From the NCBI GenBank assembly GCA_965213775.1, contig CBDCAC010000005.1:186001-250000 (forward strand): 64,000 bases of DNA, in the 5' to 3' direction. Positions 44,792 to 52,375 of the stretch are shown in pieces (position 1 is the stretch's first letter; the number at the start of each line of letters is the position of its first letter). This DNA comes from Lichenicoccus sp965213775. GTDB lineage: Bacteria; Pseudomonadota; Alphaproteobacteria; Acetobacterales; Acetobacteraceae. Below the pieces are notes generated by a model. It was given only the letters and a program-made list of their open reading frames with translations. It was not told where the DNA came from and ran no database searches. The translations under genes were made by a program, and so were the position numbers.

Positions 44792-45257
44792 CGGGACCGA
44801 CGCCCTGACCCAGACCCGTCATGCGCTGCATGCCCTCGTTTAATGGGGCTTGAAGCTCCGGATCCTCGTCCCGCAGGTTGATCAGCTCGATCCCGCCGTT
44901 CTCCGCGTCGATCTCGAGGGTTCCGGGGACGCTGGACGGGTCTCAGGAGCAAACACCCGGAACAGCGCGACATATTGCCAGTTCTGGGAGGTCGGTCCGA
45001 AGTTGCTGAACTGCACCAGCGCCTCGACCGGCTCGCGTAACTGCGCAAGCGTCTGGTGCGTTCAGTCGCATTGCGGGCGATACCAAGGGCGGCTCGTTGG
45101 GCCCGCCTTCCTGCTCGGGATCCTGCGCCATGTCGGCGAGGCGCTGGGTCGCCCGCATCATCTCCATCTCGGCCGGCGAGGAGGCACGCCCTGCAGCAAG
45201 AGGCGAATACAAGCCGATCAAGAGCAAACCTGCCTGTAGATGAAACAACGCTCTCAT
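44748..45257 (-). pseudogene. Frameshifted remnant of an exported-protein gene
   Basis: ATG 45257 behind GGAGGGAGG opens MRALFHLQAGLLLIGLYSPL with a signal peptide ending near AAGRA, then SSPAEMEMMRATQRLADMAQ. After about residue 60 protein-like sequence moves to another frame (TLAQLREPVEALVQFSNFGP, then NWQYVALFRVFAPE) and near 44945 returns to the first frame beyond a TGA (VPGTLEIDAENGGIELINLR, then DEDPELQAPLNEGMQRMTG). Two compensating indels explain this. An intact first frame would encode only 104 aa. The 3' end runs a few bases into argB on the other strand. No family is recognised. It fills most of the 626-base argB-dapF spacer. Confidence 0.6.
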
Positions 45258-45417
45258 CGACGCCTCCCTCCAGATCCGGACCCGGATGGCTCCGCGACCT
45301 GCCGAGACGCCATTTCCGTGACGCTAGTGCTATGTATCAGGCCGGATCATGCTTGGCGGGACTCCGGAGCGGAGCCCCAATCTCGCTTCCCTGGCGCACC
45401 CAGCTTATAAGGCGCCG

Positions 45418-46227
45418 ATGCGGGTCGACTTCACCAAGATGCAGGGTGCCGGAAACGATTTCATCGTGCTGGACGAGCGCGTGCGCCCACTGGCGCTGAC
45501 GCCTGCCCAGATGGCGGCCCTCGCCGACCGGCGCCTCGGCATCGGCTGCGACCAGCTGATCGTGCTGCAGCCGGCGCGGCAGCCCGACACGGACGCGTTC
45601 GTGCGCTTCTTCAACCGCGACGGCACGCAGTCCGGCGCCTGCGGCAACGGCACGCGTTGCGCCGCCGCCCTGATCGCGGCCGAGACCGGCCGCAGCCGGG
45701 TCCGCCTCGACGGCCCCGCCGGGCCGCTGCCGGCGGAGATGCTGGCGCAGACGCAGGTGCGGGTCGATATGGGGCCGGCCCGGCTCGGCTGGCGCGACGT
45801 GCCGCTGTCGGAGCCGCGCGATACGCTGACGCTGGAATTGGCGGGCGATCCGGCCGCCTGCTCGGTCGGCAACCCGCACGCGACGCTGTTCGTGGACGAT
45901 CTCGACCGCGTCGACGCCGCCGCCACCGGTACGGCGCTGTCGCGGCATCCGCTGTTCGCCGAGGGCTGCAATGTCGGCTTCGCCCAGGTGCGGTCGCGGG
46001 CGCAGATCCGGCTGGTGGTGTGGGAGCGCGGCAGCGGCCTGACCCCCGCCTGCGGCTCCGGCGCCTGCGCCGCCCTGGTCAACGCGCATCGTCGCGGGCT
46101 GACCGGGCGTGACGCCGCAGTCGAGATGCCGGGCGGCCTGCTGCAGGTGAGCTGGCGCGAGGACGGGCACGTGCTGCTGACCGGTCCCACCGCCACCGTG
46201 TTCACCGGATCGATCAGCCTGCCGTGA
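45418..46227 (+). CDS. dapF: Diaminopimelate epimerase
   Basis: 269-aa pyridoxal-independent epimerase making meso-diaminopimelate. ATG 45418 (MRVDFTKMQGAGNDFIVLDE) is the conserved beginning; the frame upstream is longer but not family-like. Both catalytic cysteines are seen in GACGNGTRC and PACGSGACAAL. Its stop overlaps mtaB in GTGA; dapF-mtaB-ftsY is a conserved alphaproteobacterial run. Confidence 0.95.
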   Translation: MRVDFTKMQGAGNDFIVLDERVRPLALTPAQMAALADRRLGIGCDQLIVLQPARQPDTDAFVRFFNRDGTQSGACGNGTRCAAALIAAETGRSRVRLDGPAGPLPAEMLAQTQVRVDMGPARLGWRDVPLSEPRDTLTLELAGDPAACSVGNPHATLFVDDLDRVDAAATGTALSRHPLFAEGCNVGFAQVRSRAQIRLVVWERGSGLTPACGSGACAALVNAHRRGLTGRDAAVEMPGGLLQVSWREDGHVLLTGPTATVFTGSISLP

Positions 46228-47480
46228 GCGTGCCCGAGATCCTCACCTTCGGCTGCCGGCTCAACCTCTACGAGAGCGAGGTGATGCGCGGCCACGCCGC
46301 CGGCCTGTCCGTGGAGGGCGGGCTGGTGATCGTCAATACCTGCGCGGTGACCGCGGAGGCCGAGCGCCAGGCGCGCCAGGCGATCCGGCGCGCGCATCGC
46401 GAGCGGCCCGAGGCGCGCATCGTGGTCACCGGCTGCGCGGCACAGATCGATCCCGCCGCCTGGCGCACCCTGCCCGGCGTCGCGCGGGTGATCGGCAACC
46501 AGGAGAAGCTCGCCGCCGAGAGCTGGTCGGAGGCCGCGCTCGACGGTCCGGACGCGGTGTCGGACATCATGGCCGCGCGCGAGACCGCACCGCAGCTGGT
46601 CACCGAGTTCGCCGGACGCGCGCGCGCCTTCGTGCAGGTGCAGCAGGGCTGCGACCATCGCTGCAGCTTCTGCATCATCCCGTTCGGACGCGGCCCCAGC
46701 CGCTCGGTGCCGGTCGGCGCGGTGGTCGAGCAGGTGCGCGCCCTGGTGCGCTCGGGCTTCCGCGAGGTGGTGCTGACCGGCGTCGACATCACTTCCTACG
46801 GCACCGACCTGCCGGGGCGGCCGGCGCTCGGCCAGTTGGCGCGACGGCTGCTGGCGCTGGTGCCCGAGCTCGAGCGGCTGCGGCTCTCCTCGCTCGATCC
46901 GGTGGAGATCGACGACGATCTGTGGCGGCTGCTGGAACACGAGCCGCGGCTGATGCCGCACCTGCACCTCTCGCTGCAGGCGGGCGCCGACCTCATCCTC
47001 AAGCGCATGAGGCGCCGCCACCTGGCCTGCGACGCGGCGGCGGTGATCGCGCGCGCGCGGCGGCTGCGTCCGGACATCGCCATCGGCGCCGACCTGATCG
47101 CGGGGTTCCCCACCGAGACCGAGGCGCTGTTCGAGCAGACCCTGGGCTTCGTGCGCGACCTGGCACTGCCCTACCTGCACGTGTTCCCCTACAGCGAGCG
47201 GCCGGGCACGCCGGCCTCGCGCATGCCGGCGGTGCCGGTCGCGGTGCGCCGCGCCCGCGCGCGGCTGCTGCGCGAGGCCGGCCGCGCGGCATCGGCCGCG
47301 TTCCATGCCAGCCTGGTCGATCGGCCGATCCGGGTGCTGTTGGAGACCGCGGGCGGTGGGCACTCGCAGCATTTCGCGCCGGTCCGCGGCGTGGCCGGCG
47401 CGCTCGGCGAGGCGGGGCAGGTGGTCCCGGCGGTCGTGCGCGGCGCCGACGGCGACGGGCTGCTCGCGGAGAGGATCTGA
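46224..47480 (+). CDS. mtaB: tRNA t6A37 methylthiotransferase MtaB
   Basis: 418-aa radical-SAM enzyme adding a methylthio group to t6A37 of tRNAs. UPF0004 cysteines in TFGCRLNLYESE, VNTCAVTAEA and VTGCAAQIDP; radical-SAM CDHRCSFCIIPFGRGPSRS near residue 145; C-terminal TRAM-like part. GTG 46224 overlaps dapF by four bases, and ftsY starts directly at the next base after the stop. Confidence 0.93.
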   Translation: MSVPEILTFGCRLNLYESEVMRGHAAGLSVEGGLVIVNTCAVTAEAERQARQAIRRAHRERPEARIVVTGCAAQIDPAAWRTLPGVARVIGNQEKLAAESWSEAALDGPDAVSDIMAARETAPQLVTEFAGRARAFVQVQQGCDHRCSFCIIPFGRGPSRSVPVGAVVEQVRALVRSGFREVVLTGVDITSYGTDLPGRPALGQLARRLLALVPELERLRLSSLDPVEIDDDLWRLLEHEPRLMPHLHLSLQAGADLILKRMRRRHLACDAAAVIARARRLRPDIAIGADLIAGFPTETEALFEQTLGFVRDLALPYLHVFPYSERPGTPASRMPAVPVAVRRARARLLREAGRAASAAFHASLVDRPIRVLLETAGGGHSQHFAPVRGVAGALGEAGQVVPAVVRGADGDGLLAERI

Positions 47481-48437
47481 ATGGCGCTCGGTTTCTTCGG
47501 CCGCCTCAAGGAGGGGCTGTCGCGCAGCACCCAGAAGCTTGGCGGCATCAGCGCGGTGTTCAGCCGCCGGCGGCTGGACGAGGCGGCACTGGAGGAGCTG
47601 GAGGAGCTGCTGATCGCGGCCGATCTCGGTCCCGCCGTCGCCGGTCGGGTGATCGACGAGTTCCGGCGCACCCGCTTCGGCCGCGAGGTGACCGACGAGG
47701 AGGTGCGGGTGGCGCTGTCGGCCGAGGTGGCGCGGGTGCTGGAGCCGGTGGCGATCCCGTTCGTGCCCGACCTCGCGCGCAAGCCGCACGTGGTGCTGGT
47801 GGTCGGCGTCAACGGCACCGGCAAGACCACCACCATCGGCAAGATGGCGCTGCAGGCCGGCCGCGACGGGCTGCGCCCGGTGCTGGTCGCCGGCGACACC
47901 TTCCGCGCCGCCGCGGTCGAGCAGCTGCAGATCTGGGGCGAGCGGGTGGGGGCGCCGGTGATCTCCGGGCCGCCGAACGCCGACGCCGCCGGTCTCGCCT
48001 ACGAGGCGCTGGCGAAGTCGCGCGAGCAGGGCGCCGACCTGCTGCTGATCGACACCGCCGGACGGCTGCACAACAAGGGCGCGCTGATGGAGGAGCTGGC
48101 CAAGATCGTGCGCGTGCTGCGCAAGTTCGACGAGAGCGCGCCGCACTCGGTGCTGCTGGTGCTGGACGCGACCACCGGCCAGAACGCCATCGAGCAGGTG
48201 CGTGTGTTCAAGGAGCTGGTCCAGGTCACCGGCCTGATCGTGACCAAGCTGGACGGCAGCGCGCGCGGCGGCATCGTGGTGGCGCTCGCCGAGGCGTTCG
48301 GTCTGCCGGTGCACGCGGTCGGCGTCGGCGAGCGCGCCGAGGACCTGCGGCCGTTCCTGGCGGCCGACTACGCCCGCGGCCTGGTGGGCGACACGGTCCG
48401 GCTGAGCCGACCGGGCGAGCCCGACCCGCCGCCGTAA
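47481..48437 (+). CDS. ftsY: Signal recognition particle receptor FtsY
   Basis: 318-aa SRP GTPase guiding ribosomes to the inner membrane. N domain (KLGGISAVFSRRRLDEAALE), G1 GVNGTGKTTTIGKMA, ATP/GTP box GDTFRAAAVEQLQ, G3 DTAGRLHNK, G4 TKLDGSARGG. It lacks a long acidic N-terminal A domain, as usual in alphaproteobacteria. ATG 47481 immediately follows the mtaB stop. Confidence 0.96.
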   Translation: MALGFFGRLKEGLSRSTQKLGGISAVFSRRRLDEAALEELEELLIAADLGPAVAGRVIDEFRRTRFGREVTDEEVRVALSAEVARVLEPVAIPFVPDLARKPHVVLVVGVNGTGKTTTIGKMALQAGRDGLRPVLVAGDTFRAAAVEQLQIWGERVGAPVISGPPNADAAGLAYEALAKSREQGADLLLIDTAGRLHNKGALMEELAKIVRVLRKFDESAPHSVLLVLDATTGQNAIEQVRVFKELVQVTGLIVTKLDGSARGGIVVALAEAFGLPVHAVGVGERAEDLRPFLAADYARGLVGDTVRLSRPGEPDPPP

Positions 48438-48468
48438 GACGGCAGCCCCGGCGGCACGGCGACGCGGG

Positions 48469-48876
48469 CTACTGCATCGGGATCGACAGGCTCATCCCGC
48501 CGCCGGTCGAGTGGCGATGCGCATGGTCGGTCTCGATCGACGAGCCGGCCGCGTAGCCGTCGCCGGCGAAATGCGACTGCGGATTGAACACGCCCGGTGC
48601 CAGGCTGGCATCGCCTTGGGCCGCCAGCGCCTCGCCGCTCATCCCCGGCGCGCTGACATCCGGGTCGGGCAGCGGCGCCGGACGCAGGGTCTGGGCATGG
48701 GCCTGCAGCACCAGTCCGGCGACGCCCGACGCCCGGTCGGAAGGGATCGCGTCGACCGTGTTCTGCGCCATCGGCTGCAGCTCGGTCAGCGAGGCCGCCT
48801 GCGCCGGCGCGGCTATCAACGCGATGCCCGCCAGCAAGGCGCCGCTCAGGCCGGCGAGGCGGAAGCGTCGGCTCAT
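48469..48876 (-). CDS. Small exported protein of unknown function
   Basis: 135 aa with a clear Sec signal peptide (MSRRFRLAGLSGALLAGIAL, cleavage near PAQA). The mature part is Ala/Ser/Gly-rich, contains SHFAGDGYAAGSS and a His cluster ETDHAHRHSTGGG, and has no recognised domain. It follows the NUDIX gene by 16 bases on the same strand, so they may be cotranscribed. It ends 31 bases from the convergent ftsY. Confidence 0.7.
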   Translation of the reverse strand: MSRRFRLAGLSGALLAGIALIAAPAQAASLTELQPMAQNTVDAIPSDRASGVAGLVLQAHAQTLRPAPLPDPDVSAPGMSGEALAAQGDASLAPGVFNPQSHFAGDGYAAGSSIETDHAHRHSTGGGMSLSIPMQ

Positions 48877-48892
48877 GAGGGGATCCTCGTCC

Positions 48893-49459
48893 TCACGACT
48901 TCACCAGCAGCGGCTCGCTCTCGGGCAGCTTCGCCTCGCCGCGCGGATCGTCGCTCGGGTTGCCCTGCGGCGCCAGCAGCGGCGCGTCGCCGATGCGCCG
49001 GTAGGCGTCGATCGCCCATTGCACGGTGGGAAAGGCGAGCTCGTCGCGCGGGATGTCGTCGAGGGCGAACAGCCCGACCTCCAGGCTCTCCTCGCCGGCC
49101 GCGATGTGCGGCTCGGGGTGCGCGAAGCGGGCGCGATGGATGATCTGCACCTGGCCGATCCGGCTGATGCTGTAGATCGCGAGGATGCCGTCGATGACGA
49201 TGTCCGCGCAGGCCTCCTCCAGCGTCTCGCGTATCGCGCCCTCCTCGGGCGTCTCGTTCAGCTCGAGATAGCCGGCGGGCAGCGTCCAGAAGCCGCGGCG
49301 CGGCGCGATGGCGCGGCGGCAGAGCAGGATCCGGCGCTCATGCGCCACCACCGCGCCGACGACGATCTTGGGGTTCTCGTAGAACACGTGCCCGCAATCC
49401 AGGCACGAGACCCGCTCGCGGTTCTCGCCCTCGGGCACGATGCGGGAAAAGCGCGGCAT
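48893..49459 (-). CDS. NUDIX hydrolase with zinc-ribbon-like N-terminus
   Basis: 188 aa. The NUDIX box reads GYLELNETPEEGAIRETLEE, matching GX5EX7REXXEE, with Cys where the late Gly is usual. The N-terminus has SCLDCGHVFYENPK, half of the NudC-type zinc ribbon; the second pair of cysteines is not seen. Substrate unknown; NADH- or ADP-ribose-like diphosphates are typical for this subgroup. Start ATG 49459. Confidence 0.88.
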   Translation of the reverse strand: MPRFSRIVPEGENRERVSCLDCGHVFYENPKIVVGAVVAHERRILLCRRAIAPRRGFWTLPAGYLELNETPEEGAIRETLEEACADIVIDGILAIYSISRIGQVQIIHRARFAHPEPHIAAGEESLEVGLFALDDIPRDELAFPTVQWAIDAYRRIGDAPLLAPQGNPSDDPRGEAKLPESEPLLVKS

Positions 49460-49522
49460 CGAGCGCGAAACTGGACGCCCGACGCAGCCAGATCAAACGG
49501 ATTCCGCGGCTTTGTTACAACC

Positions 49523-49539
49523 CGTCACACGAAGTGACG
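49523..49539. other. Short hairpin upstream of the NUDIX gene
   Basis: CGTCAC (49523-49528) and GTGACG (49534-49539) form a six-base stem with loop ACGAA, preceded by TTGTTACAA, itself a small palindrome (49512-49520). No T-run follows. It lies between the 3' end of the 58-aa ORF and the NUDIX start on the minus strand and could separate their transcripts. Confidence 0.35.
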
Positions 49540-49551
49540 ACGGCGCGCGCT

Positions 49552-49728
49552 TCAGGCGGAGATGTCCAGCAGTGTGCCGCGCCGCGTATTCGGGTCCGGC
49601 TGCGCGCGGCCGGCCTCGACGACCCTGGCACTCGCAGGCGCACGGGCCGCCACGGCCTGCGCGACCGGCGCTGCGGCAGCCGGCTTGGCGGGGCTGGAGA
49701 AGGCGGCGAGGCTGTTGAGCGAGAGCAT
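49552..49728 (-). CDS. 58-aa small protein ending GTLLDISA (hypothetical)
   Basis: ATG 49728 gives MLSLNSLAAFSSPAKPAAAA, an Ala/Pro-rich middle and a C-terminal RRGTLLDISA. The hydrophobic-start, disordered-middle, short conserved-looking C-terminal pattern is like other tiny alphaproteobacterial proteins, but I cannot name a family. No ribosome site of note is seen. It is the only plausible gene in the 432-base stretch between the NUDIX gene and the first large paralog. Confidence 0.4.
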   Translation of the reverse strand: MLSLNSLAAFSSPAKPAAAAPVAQAVAARAPASARVVEAGRAQPDPNTRRGTLLDISA

Positions 49729-49785
49729 CCGCCCAGCTTGACGCGCGAACCTTAACGATCGGTTAGCGCCGCGCTCGCAAGGCCG

Positions 49786-49814
49786 TTGCGATTGCCGATG
49801 TTTCCGCTGATAAG
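49786..49814 (+). promoter_or_regulatory. Possible promoter for the tandem paralog genes
   Basis: TTGCGA (49786-49791) and GATAAG (49809-49814) are 17 bases apart, four of six matches to each consensus hexamer. The ATG of the first paralog lies 78 bases past the -10. The surrounding DNA is less GC-rich than average here. Confidence 0.35.
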
Positions 49815-49891
49815 GCTGAGGGCGGCGGCTGGACCGGCGCGGCCGGTCGAGGCGGCCCGGTGCCGCGACGAGACGCACGGGATGGACGTCG

Positions 49892-52375
49892 ATGCATCTG
49901 AGCCGGCAGCGCGCGCGCGAGCTTCCCTCGTTGATCCCGATCTCCGAGTTCGACGCGCAGCGCTGCGACATCGTCTGCGAGGCGCTGCGGACGCATATCC
50001 GGCGCGACGGCGAACCGGTCACCGGCTTCGTTCCGGGCTGGCATCCGGACGCGCTCAGCCTGCTGTTCTACCCGACCCTCATCCTGCAGTTCCGGCACGA
50101 CCAGGGCGGCTCCGCGTTCTGGCTGCTCGACGCGAGCTTCCGCTACGTCGCGGCCGCGATGTCCGCGCTGCCCCACGAGGCGAGGATTAGCTGTCGGCGA
50201 AGGGCGGCCTCGATCGCGACCTTCCTCGACGGCATCGGTCAGGACGGCCTGTCGTGCCGGATACCGGACGACGTGGCGTCGTTCAGCGGCCTGGCCGCGG
50301 AGACGTGCCGGGCGATCCTGGACGAGTTCGGTCTGCCCTGTGCCGCCGACTGGAGCCAGCGTCTCTCGATCTCGCGTCCGCAGGACTGCACGGATTTTCA
50401 CGCCGCCGTCGAGGCGGAGGCTGGGCGTCACTTCGTGGGGCCGAACCGGCGGGTCGAGCTGCGGGCGCGCGGCGAGCCCGTCGCGCTGTTGCCCGGCTGG
50501 CGCATCGAGCGCATCTCGTCGCTGTTCTTCCCGGTGCTCGTCGCCGACCTGCATCATGAGGACGGCCGCAGCGCCTACTGGTTCTTCGGCCGCGACGGCA
50601 GCTTCATCGCCGATCACTGGACCCTGCTGCCGCAACCTTGTCGCCTCGTCGTCGCGTCACACGTCGAGACCATGCTGGAGGATCTGTGGCAGGACGTCGT
50701 CGCCCACCCGGGCTGCGGCACGCGGGACCACGTGGAGGCGCTGCTGGCGCTGCCGCCCGCGACCCGGGACGCCGTCTGCAACCTGCGTCAGGCGGCTGCG
50801 GACGGCCGTGAGACCGCGACCTGGGCGCTCAGCGAGCCGCCGGGCGACGACCTGCCGCGCATGCTGCCGGGCGAGTGCCGCGAGCTGCGGCTCGACCCTG
50901 GTTTCCTCGACGAGGCGCTGCGCCGCCCGATGCAGCAGCAGAACGTCGTCCTGGCCAACGAGGGGGCGGTGACGTGGCCCTCGCCGGTCGATGGCAGCGC
51001 ACTCGCGGCCAGCGGGTTCGCGCTGCTGTTCGACCATCTCTGCTTCGCCTACCGGGTGCAGGATCCGCAGGCCGGCTTCACCTTCTACGTCATCGGCCTT
51101 CGGGAGTATTTCTGCGGTCTCGCGATCTACCTGCCGGCGATCGATCTGCTGGTGACCCGGAACCTCCACGACCTCCGCCTCGTGCGACGCATGCGCGGCG
51201 CGCGGTATGGGGAGGATTTCCTCCGCCACGCGCTGTACTACGGCGAGGCGATCCTGGCCGGCGCGAGGCGGCCGCCCGGGCCGATCTATCACAGCTTTCG
51301 CGGTCGCCACGCCATGCATGTCGGCCATTTCTTCTGGCAGGATCTCTGCGGCGTGCATGATTTCCTCGGCGCCGTGAGGCCGGACCGCCTGCCACGCTTC
51401 CTGGTCCCGGAAGCTCACCTCAAGCCGGAGCTGTACGGGCCGATCGACGCCGTCTTTCCGTGCCTGTCGGGGCATGTCGAGCGTTGCCACGACAGCTTCG
51501 GCGACATGATCCCGGCCCTCTACGAAGCCCACGCGCGGGTCATCAAGGCGACCAGCGTTCGCGTGCCGCGCGCCGTCGGATCGGCCATCGTCGCGGCCTA
51601 CCGACGCGCCTCCGGCTGCCGCGACCTGGTCGCGCGCATCAGGCGGGTGCGGCGGCGCGCCGGCGGCGTCCTGCTGCTCGGCCTGCGCGTCGGCAACCGC
51701 ACGGTCATCGACCCAGAGCGGTTCGCGGTCGGGCTGGCGGCGGCGATGTGGGACGCGTATCCGGAACTCGCCATCGTGGTCGACGGTCAGAACGCGGGTT
51801 CGCATCCGGTGTACGGCAGCTACGGCGACGATCCGGCCGCTCCGGGCAGCTTCCTGCGTCAGGAGCTCGACATCGCCGCCGCGCTGAGCGACGAGGCGAC
51901 CTCGCGAGGTGCGACGCTGATCGACAACATCGGGCGGCCGATGGCCGACAGCGTGCTGTGGTGCGAGGCCGCGGATTTCTTCGTCGCACCCTGGGGGGCG
52001 GCGCTGGCGAAGTATCGCTGGGTCTGCAACAAGCCCGGCCTCGTCGTCACCGGGCGGTGGAACCTCCAGCACCGTCTCGACCTGCCGATCTATCACAGCG
52101 TGGAATGCAACGAGGACCCCGCGGAGATCTGGTTCAACGATCCGGCGACGGTGGAAGACGTCGCCGATGCCGACGAGCCGGGGAGCTCGAGGGAGCGAAG
52201 CAACTTCCGCATCGACGACGCCGCGATCCACGCGCAGCTGATCGACCTGCTGGGAGCGCGCCGCCGACGCGATCCGGCAAATTGCCTCGATCCCCGGCGC
52301 CATGCTGAACTGCCCGTCGGGTCCGGGACGCCGGACGCATCGGACCGGCACGGATCAGCCCCGACATGCATCTGA
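49892..52375 (+). CDS. Large protein of unrecognised family, tandem paralog 1
   Basis: 827 aa, no signal peptide or membrane segment, so cytoplasmic. The N-terminal half has three imperfect repeats: PGWHPDALSLLFYPTLILQF (about 48), PGWRIERISSLFFPVLVADL (about 202) and FALLFDHLCFAYRVQDPQAG (about 376), each followed by an aromatic Tyr/Phe-rich strand. The C-terminal half has IYHSFRGRHAMHVGHFFWQD, LLLGLRVGNRTVIDPERFA, AIVVDGQNAG and ADFFVAPWGAALAKYRWVCN, then KPGLVVTGRWN; the last resembles the nucleotide-sugar region of GT-B glycosyltransferases such as GT61, an inference only. ATG 49892 begins MHLSRQRARELPS, the same start as paralog 2, with which it overlaps by 10 bases. Confidence 0.85.
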   Translation: MHLSRQRARELPSLIPISEFDAQRCDIVCEALRTHIRRDGEPVTGFVPGWHPDALSLLFYPTLILQFRHDQGGSAFWLLDASFRYVAAAMSALPHEARISCRRRAASIATFLDGIGQDGLSCRIPDDVASFSGLAAETCRAILDEFGLPCAADWSQRLSISRPQDCTDFHAAVEAEAGRHFVGPNRRVELRARGEPVALLPGWRIERISSLFFPVLVADLHHEDGRSAYWFFGRDGSFIADHWTLLPQPCRLVVASHVETMLEDLWQDVVAHPGCGTRDHVEALLALPPATRDAVCNLRQAAADGRETATWALSEPPGDDLPRMLPGECRELRLDPGFLDEALRRPMQQQNVVLANEGAVTWPSPVDGSALAASGFALLFDHLCFAYRVQDPQAGFTFYVIGLREYFCGLAIYLPAIDLLVTRNLHDLRLVRRMRGARYGEDFLRHALYYGEAILAGARRPPGPIYHSFRGRHAMHVGHFFWQDLCGVHDFLGAVRPDRLPRFLVPEAHLKPELYGPIDAVFPCLSGHVERCHDSFGDMIPALYEAHARVIKATSVRVPRAVGSAIVAAYRRASGCRDLVARIRRVRRRAGGVLLLGLRVGNRTVIDPERFAVGLAAAMWDAYPELAIVVDGQNAGSHPVYGSYGDDPAAPGSFLRQELDIAAALSDEATSRGATLIDNIGRPMADSVLWCEAADFFVAPWGAALAKYRWVCNKPGLVVTGRWNLQHRLDLPIYHSVECNEDPAEIWFNDPATVEDVADADEPGSSRERSNFRIDDAAIHAQLIDLLGARRRRDPANCLDPRRHAELPVGSGTPDASDRHGSAPTCI

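Noticed and set aside
44788..45048. 86-aa minus-strand frame in the argB-dapF spacer
   Set aside because: Arg/Ser-rich; it is the third frame of the frameshifted relic, and the protein-like sequence is in the other two.
45405..48314. 969-aa minus-strand frame
   Set aside because: Antisense shadow over dapF, mtaB and ftsY, which are all well supported.
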